NCBI GenBank assembly: GCA_045613945.1
Contig: JAZLBZ010000067.1
Coordinates: 1-9,473 of the forward strand
DNA: 9,473 nt
Reading direction: 5' to 3'
Source: HGM04593 sp045613945
Lineage (GTDB): Bacteria; Bacteroidota; Bacteroidia; Bacteroidales; Bacteroidaceae
Made by a program: the position numbers and the translations under genes. Under the pieces are notes generated by a model. It ran no database searches. It saw only the letters and a list, made by a program, of their open reading frames with translations, and had not been told where the DNA came from. Positions within the stretch are counted from its first letter, which is position 1. Each line of letters starts with the position of its first letter. Shown in pieces: positions 1 through 6,073 of this stretch.

Positions 1-2
1 CA

Positions 3-116
3 ACCAATGCCTTTGCGGAGAGTTTCAATGCAAAAATAAAATCTTTCAGGGCTCAACTAAGAGGAGTTACGGATATCAAGTTTTTCTTCTTTAGATTGGC
101 TAAACTTTTTGCGTAG
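3..116 (+). CDS. ISL3/ISAon1-type transposase, C-terminal end only (5' part outside window)
   Basis: An open frame enters from the left edge and ends at TAG 114-116, giving 37 codons. The peptide begins TNAFAESFNAKIKSF and continues with LRGVTDIKFFFFRLAKLFA. The A-E-S-F-N-A-K-I-K signature around the last catalytic Glu, followed by an aromatic/basic tail, is what I know from the C-terminus of DDE transposases of the ISL3 group, including the ISAon1-like elements frequent in Bacteroidales. The protein would cut and join the ends of its own insertion sequence. Only the tail is visible, so whether the rest is intact cannot be judged. The reading frame is undamaged to its natural stop. Family assignment is from memory of the motif, not from a search. 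Confidence 0.75.
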   Translation, partial: TNAFAESFNAKIKSFRAQLRGVTDIKFFFFRLAKLFA

Positions 117-140
117 CCCCCCAACTTTTGCTGGTGAGCC
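117..140 (+). repeat. probable right terminal inverted repeat of the IS
   Basis: Directly after the transposase stop lies a run of C followed by CAACTTTTGCTGGTGAGCC. Read inward from the outside this begins GGCTCACC, and ISL3-group ends characteristically start with GGC/GGCTC. I therefore place the IS tip at about position 140. If the family rule of 8-bp target duplications holds, 141-148 (ACTTTCAG) would be one copy of the duplication. The other end is outside the window, so this is inferred from one side only. Confidence 0.45.
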
Positions 141-230
141 ACTTTCAGCGATGCTACGCGTGACTAACTGCTGTCGCCATCGACGAACCTGCCCTCCGTG
201 CAGCTTTGTGGGAGAGTAGGTCATCGCCAC
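141..230 (+). rRNA. probable 3' remnant of 5S rRNA next to the IS
   Basis: The stretch 208-230 (TGTGGGAGAGTAGGTCATCG followed by CCAC) matches the highly conserved 3' end of bacterial 5S rRNA: the 3' strand of the loop E/helix IV region, then the 3' strand of helix I. An rRNA-style terminator follows at once. The sequence at 143-157 (TTTCAGCGATGCTAC) also resembles the conserved CAGCGCCGATGGTAC of the other side of helix IV, but about 48 unexplained bases then separate the two halves. The 5' half expected to pair with helix I is missing and would lie across the IS. Either the gene was cut by the IS, or helix IV carries an insertion, or only 208-230 is genuine. The 5' boundary given is a guess. 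Confidence 0.45.
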
Positions 231-238
231 TTTTATAG

Positions 239-271
239 AAAAGGACATCTTTAAAAGGATGTCCTTTTTTT
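239..271 (+). terminator. rho-independent terminator after the 5S-like sequence
   Basis: Perfect 11-bp stem AAAAGGACATC (239-249) / GATGTCCTTTT (258-268) with a short AT-rich loop, running into a T7 tract (265-271). It is an A-tract/U-tract hairpin immediately after the 5S-like 3' end, as expected for the end of a rightward rRNA operon. Because the arms are symmetrical it may also work leftward for transcripts from the AraC side. Confidence 0.8.
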
Positions 272-509
272 GCATATATAGGTGAAATGTGAAAGCTGAA
301 ATGTGAAAGGTTTACTGTAGTTTTCCGTTTTGACCTTTGACCTTTAACCTTGTTTGCCCTTCTCTCCTGGTGGTGCCGAATTTGCTGATATACAATGTGC
401 TAGATTGTTGTGCTGTGAAACGACTTTTCGTACCAAAACCATTTGAACGCTGCTTTTGTTCTTCTCGTGTAGTCTTTTATATAGTATAGATTAAGACTAA
501 ATAATACCA
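272..509. other. non-coding gap with two short tandem repeats
   Basis: No convincing gene is present. Two short repeats stand out: a 14-mer in two copies (283-296 and 297-310, TGAAATGTGAAAG plus one variable base) and a heptad in three copies at 332-352 (GACCTTT, GACCTTT, AACCTTG). An AT-rich imperfect inverted repeat at 470-499 (TAGTCTT / AAGACTA) lies just past the end of the AraC-type gene but lacks a T-tract. The rest shows nothing I can name. Confidence 0.5.
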
Positions 510-1322
510 CTACAATCTTTTGTACTCGCTCGGAGTCATATTGGTATGTCGTTTGAAGTAGCGGTTAAAATATGTGGAACTAGGGAAGTTTAACTCCTCA
601 GAGGTTTGGAGGGTGGTCTTGCCCGCTCTTAACAAAATCTTCGCTCGCTGCACCACCGCCTTATTTATCCAATCCATTACACTAATGCCGCTCTGCTGCT
701 TGATAAGCGCCGAGAGGTAGTGAGGCGTGATATTCAGCCTCTCGGCATAAAACGGCACATTGCGCTGCTCGTGGCAGTGGACATTGACCAATGAGATAAA
801 CTGATTGAGTTTTAGGCTATTTGCGCCTACGGAGTTATCTTGGTGGTTGTGCCGAGCGTGGGCTACGAGCGCAGCGATTTGGTTACGCACAAATTCGTAT
901 GAGGGGTTTGGCTCTCTTAGTTCCTCGGCAATCATAGCGATACTCCTCTCAAATATGCCCATCAGTCGCACATCTGACGCTACGCACACGAAATCCCTCG
1001 CAACTTCGTTTCGTGTCCCAATCAACTTAATATAGGCACCTTCGCTAATGCTCTGCAATTCAACAATCGCTCCTGGCGAGCAGAAGACAATTGTGCCTGC
1101 CGAAATCTCGTAGTTTACAAGGTTTATGGTAAGTGTTGCCCTTCCAGTGATAAGAGCCAGAACTCTAAAATCGGACAATGCGTATGGTTGTCCGATTGTA
1201 AAAAATGGCTGTTCGGAGAAACGCACACCATAATTTACAGCGTAATCTCCGCTGAAAACAACATTGGCAATAGGTGCGCTCTCGGTCGGGATATTTAGTG
1301 CTATTACCTCTTTTATACACAC
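510..1322 (-). CDS. AraC-family transcriptional regulator
   Basis: A 270-aa DNA-binding regulator of normal family length. The C-terminal ~100 residues form the AraC/XylS double helix-turn-helix: first HTH about residues 189-215 (VPFYAERLNITPHYLSALIK), linking helix near 216-230 (VMDWINKAVVQRAKILL), second HTH 237-269 ending in the classic YFNRYFKRHTNMTPSEYKR. The N-terminal half (residues 20-110) is beta-rich, with a GxxxxLTINLxxYEISAGTIVF pattern typical of a cupin-type ligand-sensing domain. The start is GTG at 1320-1322; there is an in-frame stop shortly upstream and no upstream ATG. A TACCTTTG match to the Bacteroidales -7 box overlaps this GTG on the same strand, so either that match is fortuitous or translation starts further in, where no good start is visible. 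The gene is divergent from the membrane protein at 1458 and probably regulates it and itself; the inducer is unknown. Confidence 0.92.
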   Translation of the reverse strand: MCIKEVIALNIPTESAPIANVVFSGDYAVNYGVRFSEQPFFTIGQPYALSDFRVLALITGRATLTINLVNYEISAGTIVFCSPGAIVELQSISEGAYIKLIGTRNEVARDFVCVASDVRLMGIFERSIAMIAEELREPNPSYEFVRNQIAALVAHARHNHQDNSVGANSLKLNQFISLVNVHCHEQRNVPFYAERLNITPHYLSALIKQQSGISVMDWINKAVVQRAKILLRAGKTTLQTSEELNFPSSTYFNRYFKRHTNMTPSEYKRL

Positions 1323-1457
1323 AAAGGTATGATATTTTCACTATTTAAGCACTATTTATGTGTAAAATCGTACAAAAAGATACTCATTGGTCGCAATAGG
1401 ATAGGTGCGTATTGAGGTGTTAGTGGTAACTTTGCATAAACTTAAACTGATAAACAT
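1323..1457. promoter_or_regulatory. divergent AraC / HXXEE intergenic region with a rightward -7 box
   Basis: This 135-bp region separates the AraC-type gene from the membrane-protein gene. On the plus strand TAACTTTG (1427-1434) fits the Bacteroidales -7 consensus TAnnTTTG and lies 23 nt before the ATG at 1458, giving a short A-rich leader. I found no TTTG at the usual -33 distance, which would fit a promoter needing an activator such as the neighbouring AraC protein. AT-rich sequence at 1330-1380 could hold its binding sites, but I see no clear repeated half-site. Confidence 0.4.
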
Positions 1458-2159
1458 ATGGAAGGATACTCTTACTTTTTCAACATCTGGCCTTGGATTG
1501 GGTTTGGTGCTGCTGTGGTTGTGATGATTCTGTTGTTCTGCACCGACTTTCTGCGTGTAGAGATGCAGAAATGCCGATGGAAAGACCCATATTGGCTCTC
1601 GTGGCTCTTTATGGTCTGCTATATGCTGCACAATATTGAGGAGTATAGCATCGACCTTACGGGTGCTCATAATGGCTTTGCCAACGCAATGGCGGTTATC
1701 TTCGGTCAGCCATTGGAGGAGTACTTCTTCTTATGCGTAAATTTCAGCCTTGTATGGGTTGCTGCACCTCTTGCAGCCGTCATTGCCCGCAAGAAGAGAT
1801 GGCCAGTATTGGCTACGGGGATGGCGGGCTTTATGATTGCTAACAGCCTCACTCACATTGCCGCAGGAATTGCTAATGGCTATAACTCTGGACTTGCAAC
1901 TACTTTGTGCCTCTTTGTACCCATTGCAATATGGACTCTTGCAGTGTGCTATGGTAAGGGAGGCATCAAGGGTTCGGCACGATGGTGGAATCTCGGCATA
2001 GGTATCCTCTACCATATCATAATGTTCGGCTCAATCCTGCCTGCCAAGTTCACGGGGGCAATATCAATGCCCGTACTATCTGCGCTTATGTTGGTAGATG
2101 CCCTTTTGATGTTCTATCTGTGGATAACGCTCCAACGGAGAGTTGATAGAGCAAAATAA
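1458..2159 (+). CDS. HXXEE-domain integral membrane protein
   Basis: A 233-aa protein with about six or seven hydrophobic segments (roughly residues 10-30, 45-58, 72-90, 93-110, 118-138, 145-165, 180-195 and 203-222), so an inner-membrane protein. H58-N-I-E61-E62 in the second segment is the motif that names the HXXEE family (Pfam 'protein with HXXEE motif'). A second conserved-looking histidine is in NSLTHIAAG (H133), followed by YNSGLATT, and a third is H186 in ILYHIIM. The arrangement of membrane-embedded His and Glu suggests a metal site or an enzyme acting on lipid or a hydrophobic substrate, but the family has no established function that I know of. The ATG at 1458 follows an A-rich leader. 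It is expressed divergently from the AraC-type regulator, its likely controller. Transcription would end at the palindrome at 2323-2360. Confidence 0.82.
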   Translation: MEGYSYFFNIWPWIGFGAAVVVMILLFCTDFLRVEMQKCRWKDPYWLSWLFMVCYMLHNIEEYSIDLTGAHNGFANAMAVIFGQPLEEYFFLCVNFSLVWVAAPLAAVIARKKRWPVLATGMAGFMIANSLTHIAAGIANGYNSGLATTLCLFVPIAIWTLAVCYGKGGIKGSARWWNLGIGILYHIIMFGSILPAKFTGAISMPVLSALMLVDALLMFYLWITLQRRVDRAK

Positions 2160-2322
2160 AAGATGTGGGTAACCACGCCGTATTCTCTCTTAAAAAATGT
2201 GAGAGTTGTTATGCATGGGTTGCGAAGAATTGAGGTTTATCCTCTTTACAATCGTCGAAATGACATTGTACATAATTTATAAATACGGTAATGTTATATT
2301 GACTCACGTTAAATTAATATTT
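2160..2322. other. non-coding gap, possible host/phage junction
   Basis: These 163 bases between the membrane-protein gene and the palindrome carry no ORF of note. They are AT-rich and hold no tRNA, integrase fragment or obvious attachment core. Because host-like genes end on the left and phage genes begin on the right, the boundary of the phage-derived segment may lie here or at the palindrome. Confidence 0.3.
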
Positions 2323-2360
2323 GATGGCGACAAAAAAGTTTAAACTTTTTTGTCGCCATC
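2323..2360. terminator. perfect 38-bp palindrome, likely bidirectional terminator
   Basis: The left arm GATGGCGACAAAAAAGTTT (2323-2341) is followed without a spacer by its exact reverse complement (2342-2360). Rightward, the hairpin is followed by TTTTTAT (2361-2367), giving an intrinsic terminator for the membrane-protein gene. Leftward, it begins three bases after the terminase stop codon, with AAATATTAATT beyond it; the internal T6 run of the arm could serve as the U-tract of a shorter hairpin. It lies between two converging transcription units, the usual place for a bidirectional terminator. Confidence 0.7.
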
Positions 2361-2363
2361 TTT

Positions 2364-4364
2364 TTATATGCTCGCTTCGCTGATTATGCGGGTGCGTTTC
2401 TTGGGTGTGGAAACCACTGTCTGCCGTTGGGGCAGGGGGTGGTTATAGCACACCCACACGAGTATTGCGGTTGCCATTACACGGTCGTCGTGGTTGCCCT
2501 CAATGGCGCCCATTTCCTTGCCGTTCTCTTTAAATTCATAAAGGTCCAGTTCGTAGGTTGTTTGTAAACATCTTTCAATGTACAGTCCGTCGCGCAGTGC
2601 CTTGATGAGGAAGTTTATCACCATTGGTTTTGTTGAACTGTTGGTGTGGAATCCCCAGCGGCGCGGGCGCCCTTGCTTTATCTCTATCTGCGAGGTGCGG
2701 CAGTAGAGATTGCTGTATTTTGCGGCAATCTCGTTGAGTATGTATTCAAAGTTGTTGCCCTCGGTCCCTTCGGTCTCAAGGGTGTTCGCCTCAATGACTA
2801 GCAGTGCGTTGTTGTAGGCGCGGGCAATTTCCACTGCTTTCCACGCGAGTTGGTCGTGCTCTATATGTCCGTGCCAGCATGCTACAATTTCTGGAACACC
2901 GCCCTCGAGCATTGCCATGCGGTCTGCAACCAGTATGCATGAGTAGTCTGCCTTGTCGCTTGTGCCACCAACGTCAACGGCAACTATGTAGCGGTCGCGC
3001 AGCGTGTCGTCTTTCTCAGGCATAAGCCACACGCTCAATGTGTTCATGTCGCTCCGTTCGCCAGGTGCAAGCGGTTCGAATTTTGTGGTGGGTCTGCCGT
3101 TCTCAATGCCTTCTTTTATGTCGCCAATGAATGTCGGTGGCAGGCAGTCGCGGCGCGCGTTGTTTACATACGGAATGCGGAACACGCGGCGGCCGCTGCT
3201 TTGGAATGCCTCGGCGGCGGTAGAGGGGAACTCGGAGAAAAGGCGCCACTCGTCGGGCATCTCGCGTCGCTTGTCGCGGTACCAGGCGATGGCCTCCAGT
3301 GTAGCGCCAAGCTCAAAGAGGTGGTGCTCATACTCGTCGAAACTGTCAACTAGCGGTGCATACTCCTCTTCGCTCAGCGGTTTGCTGTAGAGGTCGATGG
3401 TGAACCAGGGAATGAAGACGGGTGTAAAGTTATTTCTATGCTCTGTGGCGTCAATCCATGTGCGATGAAAGTAGTTCCCCACGCCTTTGGCGGTGGATTC
3501 TATGACTTTCATTGTGTATGGTCCGGCGGCAATTGAACCGAAGATGGACTGTACCAGGTCCTCGGGTTTCTTGCCCTGTGTGGCTTTCCACAGGCCCACC
3601 TCGGTGAGGTGTGCCATACTGATGTCCTCGCTTCGCAGCGAGTCGGGTTTCTGCGCCGAGCCAAGTGAGTAGCGGCTGTTGCTGTAACTGATGACACGCG
3701 TTTTCTGTGCACCCTGATAGGGCGTGGTGGTGAGTCGCTTACCGCCGCTTGCCCACTGTGGGTAGCGGCTGATGACCTTAGAGAGCATACCGGCGACTAT
3801 GGAGGACTGTTTCTCAATGTCGCCGCAGATGACGCTGTTCCAGTTCTGCTTGTGCACCAGTTGTATCCACAGCATGTACAGTTGCGTGAGGGTGCTGCCG
3901 CCCCATTGGCGTGCTTTGCACAGGATGATGTCTATGGGCCTGTTCTGTAGTCTCAGTGTTTCCATTGCCTTGAGGTAGATGCGCTGCGGGCGGTTTAGGA
4001 TGAAGGCTGTGTCGCGCCCCTTACCTTTGTCGCTGATGGTGGTCATTGTGCGTGCCCAGTACTCAAAGTCGTGCTTGATGCGCAGGAGGCAGAATCTCAG
4101 CCATAATTTGATGATGTCGCGGTTGCCGGGAGTGGTGTTCTCCACTTCGCGCAAGTACCCCTCGGCACCGAGTTCCTGCAACTGCCGGACAAGTTCCTCG
4201 TGGGTCATAGTTGTGGGCAGGTATATCTTTTCAATGGGGAAGCCGCTAATACTCACCTCGCAGCGTGGAACGGAGGATGACCCTTCTCCTGTTATGGGAT
4301 TATAAACGGCTGAAATTTCTTTCAGCCGTCTCTTGTTCTCTGCTATGATTTCCTCTTTTTTCAT
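2364..4364 (-). CDS. terL: phage terminase large subunit (ATPase + nuclease)
   Basis: A 666-aa DNA-packaging motor protein that pumps DNA through the portal into the prohead and cuts the concatemer. N-terminal ATPase: Walker A-type loop KARQWGGST (150-158), Walker B-like segment ending HLTEVGLWK (252-260, probable catalytic Glu255), coupling motif IESTAKG (288-294). C-terminal RNase H-fold nuclease: VAVDVGGTSDKADYS (461-475, first metal-binding Asp464), LLVIEANTLE (521-530, Glu525) and GNHDDRVMATAI (623-634, Asp626/Asp627). All expected acidic residues are present, so it looks functional. The Walker A is the ARQ-x-G-G-S-T variant and the Walker B has T-E rather than D-E, both known variants among terminases. 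The start ATG lies 14 bases after the upstream gene's stop; it is the last gene of the leftward operon. The length suits a large subunit with about 100 extra residues before the ATPase. No small subunit is certain nearby. Confidence 0.93.
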   Translation of the reverse strand: MKKEEIIAENKRRLKEISAVYNPITGEGSSSVPRCEVSISGFPIEKIYLPTTMTHEELVRQLQELGAEGYLREVENTTPGNRDIIKLWLRFCLLRIKHDFEYWARTMTTISDKGKGRDTAFILNRPQRIYLKAMETLRLQNRPIDIILCKARQWGGSTLTQLYMLWIQLVHKQNWNSVICGDIEKQSSIVAGMLSKVISRYPQWASGGKRLTTTPYQGAQKTRVISYSNSRYSLGSAQKPDSLRSEDISMAHLTEVGLWKATQGKKPEDLVQSIFGSIAAGPYTMKVIESTAKGVGNYFHRTWIDATEHRNNFTPVFIPWFTIDLYSKPLSEEEYAPLVDSFDEYEHHLFELGATLEAIAWYRDKRREMPDEWRLFSEFPSTAAEAFQSSGRRVFRIPYVNNARRDCLPPTFIGDIKEGIENGRPTTKFEPLAPGERSDMNTLSVWLMPEKDDTLRDRYIVAVDVGGTSDKADYSCILVADRMAMLEGGVPEIVACWHGHIEHDQLAWKAVEIARAYNNALLVIEANTLETEGTEGNNFEYILNEIAAKYSNLYCRTSQIEIKQGRPRRWGFHTNSSTKPMVINFLIKALRDGLYIERCLQTTYELDLYEFKENGKEMGAIEGNHDDRVMATAILVWVCYNHPLPQRQTVVSTPKKRTRIISEASI

Positions 4365-4378
4365 AATGGAAAATGCTT

Positions 4379-4855
4379 TTATATACCTGCAAGGTTTGTT
4401 GCGCGGCGCCTAATCCTTTTACTGTTGTACATTTTTGCAAGCATGAGCAGCACGTTGCTGCTGAGCCTTGCGCGCAGCGATATGTATGTCTGTGCTCTCT
4501 CGGTGCTACGCAACAGCATCCAATGCATCAATGTCTCGTTGACAAGGTAGTCTATTATCGACTGTCTTAGCATTGGCAATAAATGGCTAGCAACGCTTCC
4601 CTCAGTTTCAAACTCGAATACAATGCTTCCCTCTTCAATGGTGTAACTTATAGAAGGAAAGCGGAGTGCAACAGCAGTGACCATCTCGTTGCATGCTGTG
4701 TGCATGAACATATATAGCAGGTCTTTATCCTCTTTGCTGCTTTGTATGGTGTCGGCGTCCTTGTCCTTTCGTTTTGCCGATTCTCCCATGTAGAAATTCC
4801 TTAAATCAATCTGCTGTTGCAACTCGCTTTCAGGTATTGTTATTATGTTTTTCAT
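4379..4855 (-). CDS. small phage protein, diverged copy of the neighbour at 4880
   Basis: A 158-aa soluble protein I cannot name. It starts MKNIITIPESELQQQI, has a charged stretch (27-45), a long mixed helix/strand centre, a beta-looking IVFEFETEG (78-86), then IIDYLVNETLMHWM (100-113) and a basic C-terminus with KRIRRR (146-151). The same layout recurs in the 151-aa protein encoded just upstream: an N-terminal I-x-T-I-x(4)-L, a central acidic start before a helix, a short beta pair, then I-x-x-Y-(L/I)-x-N-x-T-L-x-x-W and a closing helix. The two therefore look like paralogues. It sits between its paralogue (24-nt gap) and the terminase (14-nt gap) in one operon, which favours a role in packaging or as a head-completion or neck component, but nothing in the sequence proves this. 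Confidence 0.75.
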   Translation of the reverse strand: MKNIITIPESELQQQIDLRNFYMGESAKRKDKDADTIQSSKEDKDLLYMFMHTACNEMVTAVALRFPSISYTIEEGSIVFEFETEGSVASHLLPMLRQSIIDYLVNETLMHWMLLRSTERAQTYISLRARLSSNVLLMLAKMYNSKRIRRRATNLAGI

Positions 4856-4879
4856 AGTGTGTCAAGATATTTCTTAAAA

Positions 4880-5335
4880 TCAGATGCTAGGTTTTGTGCG
4901 CTGTGCAAGCAACTGCTGTATTGTTATGGCATCGTTTTGCGCCTGCACTGCAATGATGCTTGCCTCGTCGGGCTTTATGGCTGTATACCAGTTCTGCAGT
5001 GTGTGGTTCGTGATGTAGTTTTCTATGGCGGCCTTCAATTTTTGTCCATTCTCTGCGGGGTAATTGACGGGGGTGCAGATGCTGAACTGGTATGCATCGC
5101 CGGAATTCACAATGCTGCTGCCGGGGTGGTAGCGCTCAATGCTGCAGGATACATTATTGATACTGTTGTCGATTAGCGGCTCTATCATATCACTTTCATC
5201 GGCAGTGATGAGCATTCGCTCTCCAATGCCGGGCGGTATACCCATTGACTCGCGTGAGCGCACTAAGTAGGCACTTGCTGCATACACCCGTTTGTGCAAG
5301 TCTTCTTTTGTTATTGTAAATATTGTAGGGTTCAT
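4880..5335 (-). CDS. small phage protein, paralogue of the one at 4379
   Basis: A 151-aa protein of unknown function. I chose ATG 5333-5335 rather than the ATG at 5389: an AAAAGAGGAAA leader precedes it, and the TACATTTG promoter box (5362-5369) lies inside the longer frame, so the first 18 codons of that frame would not be transcribed. It begins MNPTIFTITKEDL, followed by an AASAYLVRSRES segment, an acidic segment before a central helix (DESDMIEPL, 46-54), a YQFSICTP strand (82-89) and AIENYITNHTLQNWY (103-117), which aligns with IIDYLVNETLMHWM of the downstream gene. Its first segment (L-x(3)-V-Y-x-x-S-A-Y) resembles short structural proteins of other Bacteroidales phages, by my recollection only. 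It is the first gene under the second leftward promoter. Confidence 0.75.
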   Translation of the reverse strand: MNPTIFTITKEDLHKRVYAASAYLVRSRESMGIPPGIGERMLITADESDMIEPLIDNSINNVSCSIERYHPGSSIVNSGDAYQFSICTPVNYPAENGQKLKAAIENYITNHTLQNWYTAIKPDEASIIAVQAQNDAITIQQLLAQRTKPSI

Positions 5336-5361
5336 TTTCCTCTTTTGTTTTCTTTCTGTTG

Positions 5362-5409
5362 CAAATGTAGTGCGGTTCTCTATTGACAAGGTTGCTGTTT
5401 TGCCACTTT
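5362..5409 (-). promoter_or_regulatory. leftward promoter B with 17-bp upstream element
   Basis: On the minus strand TACATTTG (complement of 5362-5369) matches the Bacteroidales -7 box TAnnTTTG exactly. CTTG (5387-5390) lies 17 nt upstream at about -33. Exactly 23 nt upstream of the -7 box is AAAGTGGCAAAACAGCA (5393-5409), which recurs with one mismatch at the same distance in promoter A. The predicted transcript begins near 5355, about 20 nt before the ATG at 5335. It drives the two paralogues and the terminase. The upstream element abuts the stop codon of the preceding gene (5414-5416). Confidence 0.6.
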
Positions 5410-5413
5410 TGGC

Positions 5414-5824
5414 TTAATGCTGTTCGCGCAGCGTTCTGTATACGATTCCCCTGAAAGTATCCTCGTCAATGTAGAAGGATGGTGCAGGCTCCTCAATTAT
5501 CTGTTCAAGGATAATGTACTTGTAGCGTTTGCCGGTGTCCTTGACTTTTTGCAGGTAGCGCTGGTAAATCTCCTTGTACATCGCCAGTTTGTTGCTGTTA
5601 ATGAGTGGTAGTTTCTTTTTGCGTGCCAGCATTGATACAAAGCGCCGTGCATTTTCGAATGTTACATAGAAACGCGGTGCATTTTTGCTTACAGCGTGTT
5701 TGATTACTTCGTCCTGTGTTGCATAGGGCCTTGACTTTCTCACTTCTTTCAATGATTCAAAAAAACTGTTCACAACATCTCTCTTGCGTATGTCGCGAAC
5801 ATCTTCAACAATTTTAGTTTTCAT
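5414..5824 (-). CDS. 136-aa basic protein with an internal duplication, possible DNA-binding protein
   Basis: I do not recognise a named family. The protein is rich in Lys/Arg and predicted mostly helical. Two segments look like copies of each other: residues 38-66 with APRFYVTFENARRFVSML and residues 102-132 with APSFYIDEDTFRGIVYRTL. They share A-P-x-F-Y-(V/I)-x-x-(E/D), an Arg 11 residues after the Ala, then V and L. Between them is a basic helix (ARKKKLP, then YKEIYQRYLQKVKD). Paired helical repeats with many basic residues suggest a DNA-binding protein, so it could be the small terminase subunit or the regulator of the two similar leftward promoters. It is the first gene on the leftward strand, under promoter A; promoter B begins immediately after its stop. 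Function is inference only. Confidence 0.75.
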   Translation of the reverse strand: MKTKIVEDVRDIRKRDVVNSFFESLKEVRKSRPYATQDEVIKHAVSKNAPRFYVTFENARRFVSMLARKKKLPLINSNKLAMYKEIYQRYLQKVKDTGKRYKYIILEQIIEEPAPSFYIDEDTFRGIVYRTLREQH

Positions 5825-5840
5825 TCTGCTTTTTTGAATA

Positions 5841-5888
5841 CAAAAATATAGTCAAAATTGTCTAAAAAGAATGCTATTTTGCCACTTT
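5841..5888 (-). promoter_or_regulatory. leftward promoter A with 17-bp upstream element
   Basis: On the minus strand TATTTTTG (complement of 5841-5848) fits TAnnTTTG and lies 17 nt before the ATG at 5824. Exactly 23 nt upstream of it is AAAGTGGCAAAATAGCA (5872-5888), identical to the promoter B element except for one base. In the 23-nt spacers the two promoters share little beyond CTT(T/G) at the -33 register. The predicted transcript starts near 5834 and covers the 136-aa gene, possibly reading on into the rest of the leftward operon. Confidence 0.55.
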
Positions 5889-6073
5889 ATTTATCAACAG
5901 CCTTTCTAATTATTCCAGCGGCGTTTTTATCGGGTTATTCCGGTTCTTTATTTTAAAAAGGTGAGCAATGTGTGCCGGTGCCAATTTTGCTTTCTTTGGA
6001 GAATAAGTGTCAATTCAGCAACCTTGTCGGAGGCTTTCCGTTGTTCCTTTGCCGTCGAAAAACAAATTAATTT
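5889..6073 (+). promoter_or_regulatory. divergent region upstream of the rightward head genes
   Basis: The rest of the 249-bp gap between the leftward and rightward phage genes. It has no gene I trust; a 67-codon frame at 6007 overlaps the scaffold gene out of frame. A rightward promoter must lie here, but I found no exact TAnnTTTG. The nearest candidate is TTCCTTTG at 6044-6051 with TTG at 6024-6026, 17 nt upstream, which would give a leader of only about 20 nt. The final bases, AAACAAATTAATTT before ATG, are a typical Bacteroidales AT-rich leader without a Shine-Dalgarno sequence. Confidence 0.3.

Noticed and set aside
470..499. Inverted repeat TAGTCTT/AAGACTA as terminator of the AraC gene
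   Set aside because: AT-rich 7-bp stem with a long loop and no T-tract after it in the leftward direction; too weak to call.
5336..5389. N-terminal extension (18 codons) of the 4880-5335 gene
   Set aside because: The well-matched -7 box at 5362-5369 lies inside it and the internal ATG at 5335 has a better leader, so I use the shorter form.
5941..6000. Degenerate rightward copy of the 17-bp promoter element near 5955-5972
   Set aside because: Similarity to AAAGTGGCAAAATAGCA is partial (AAAGGTGAGCAATG) and no TAnnTTTG box follows at 23 nt.
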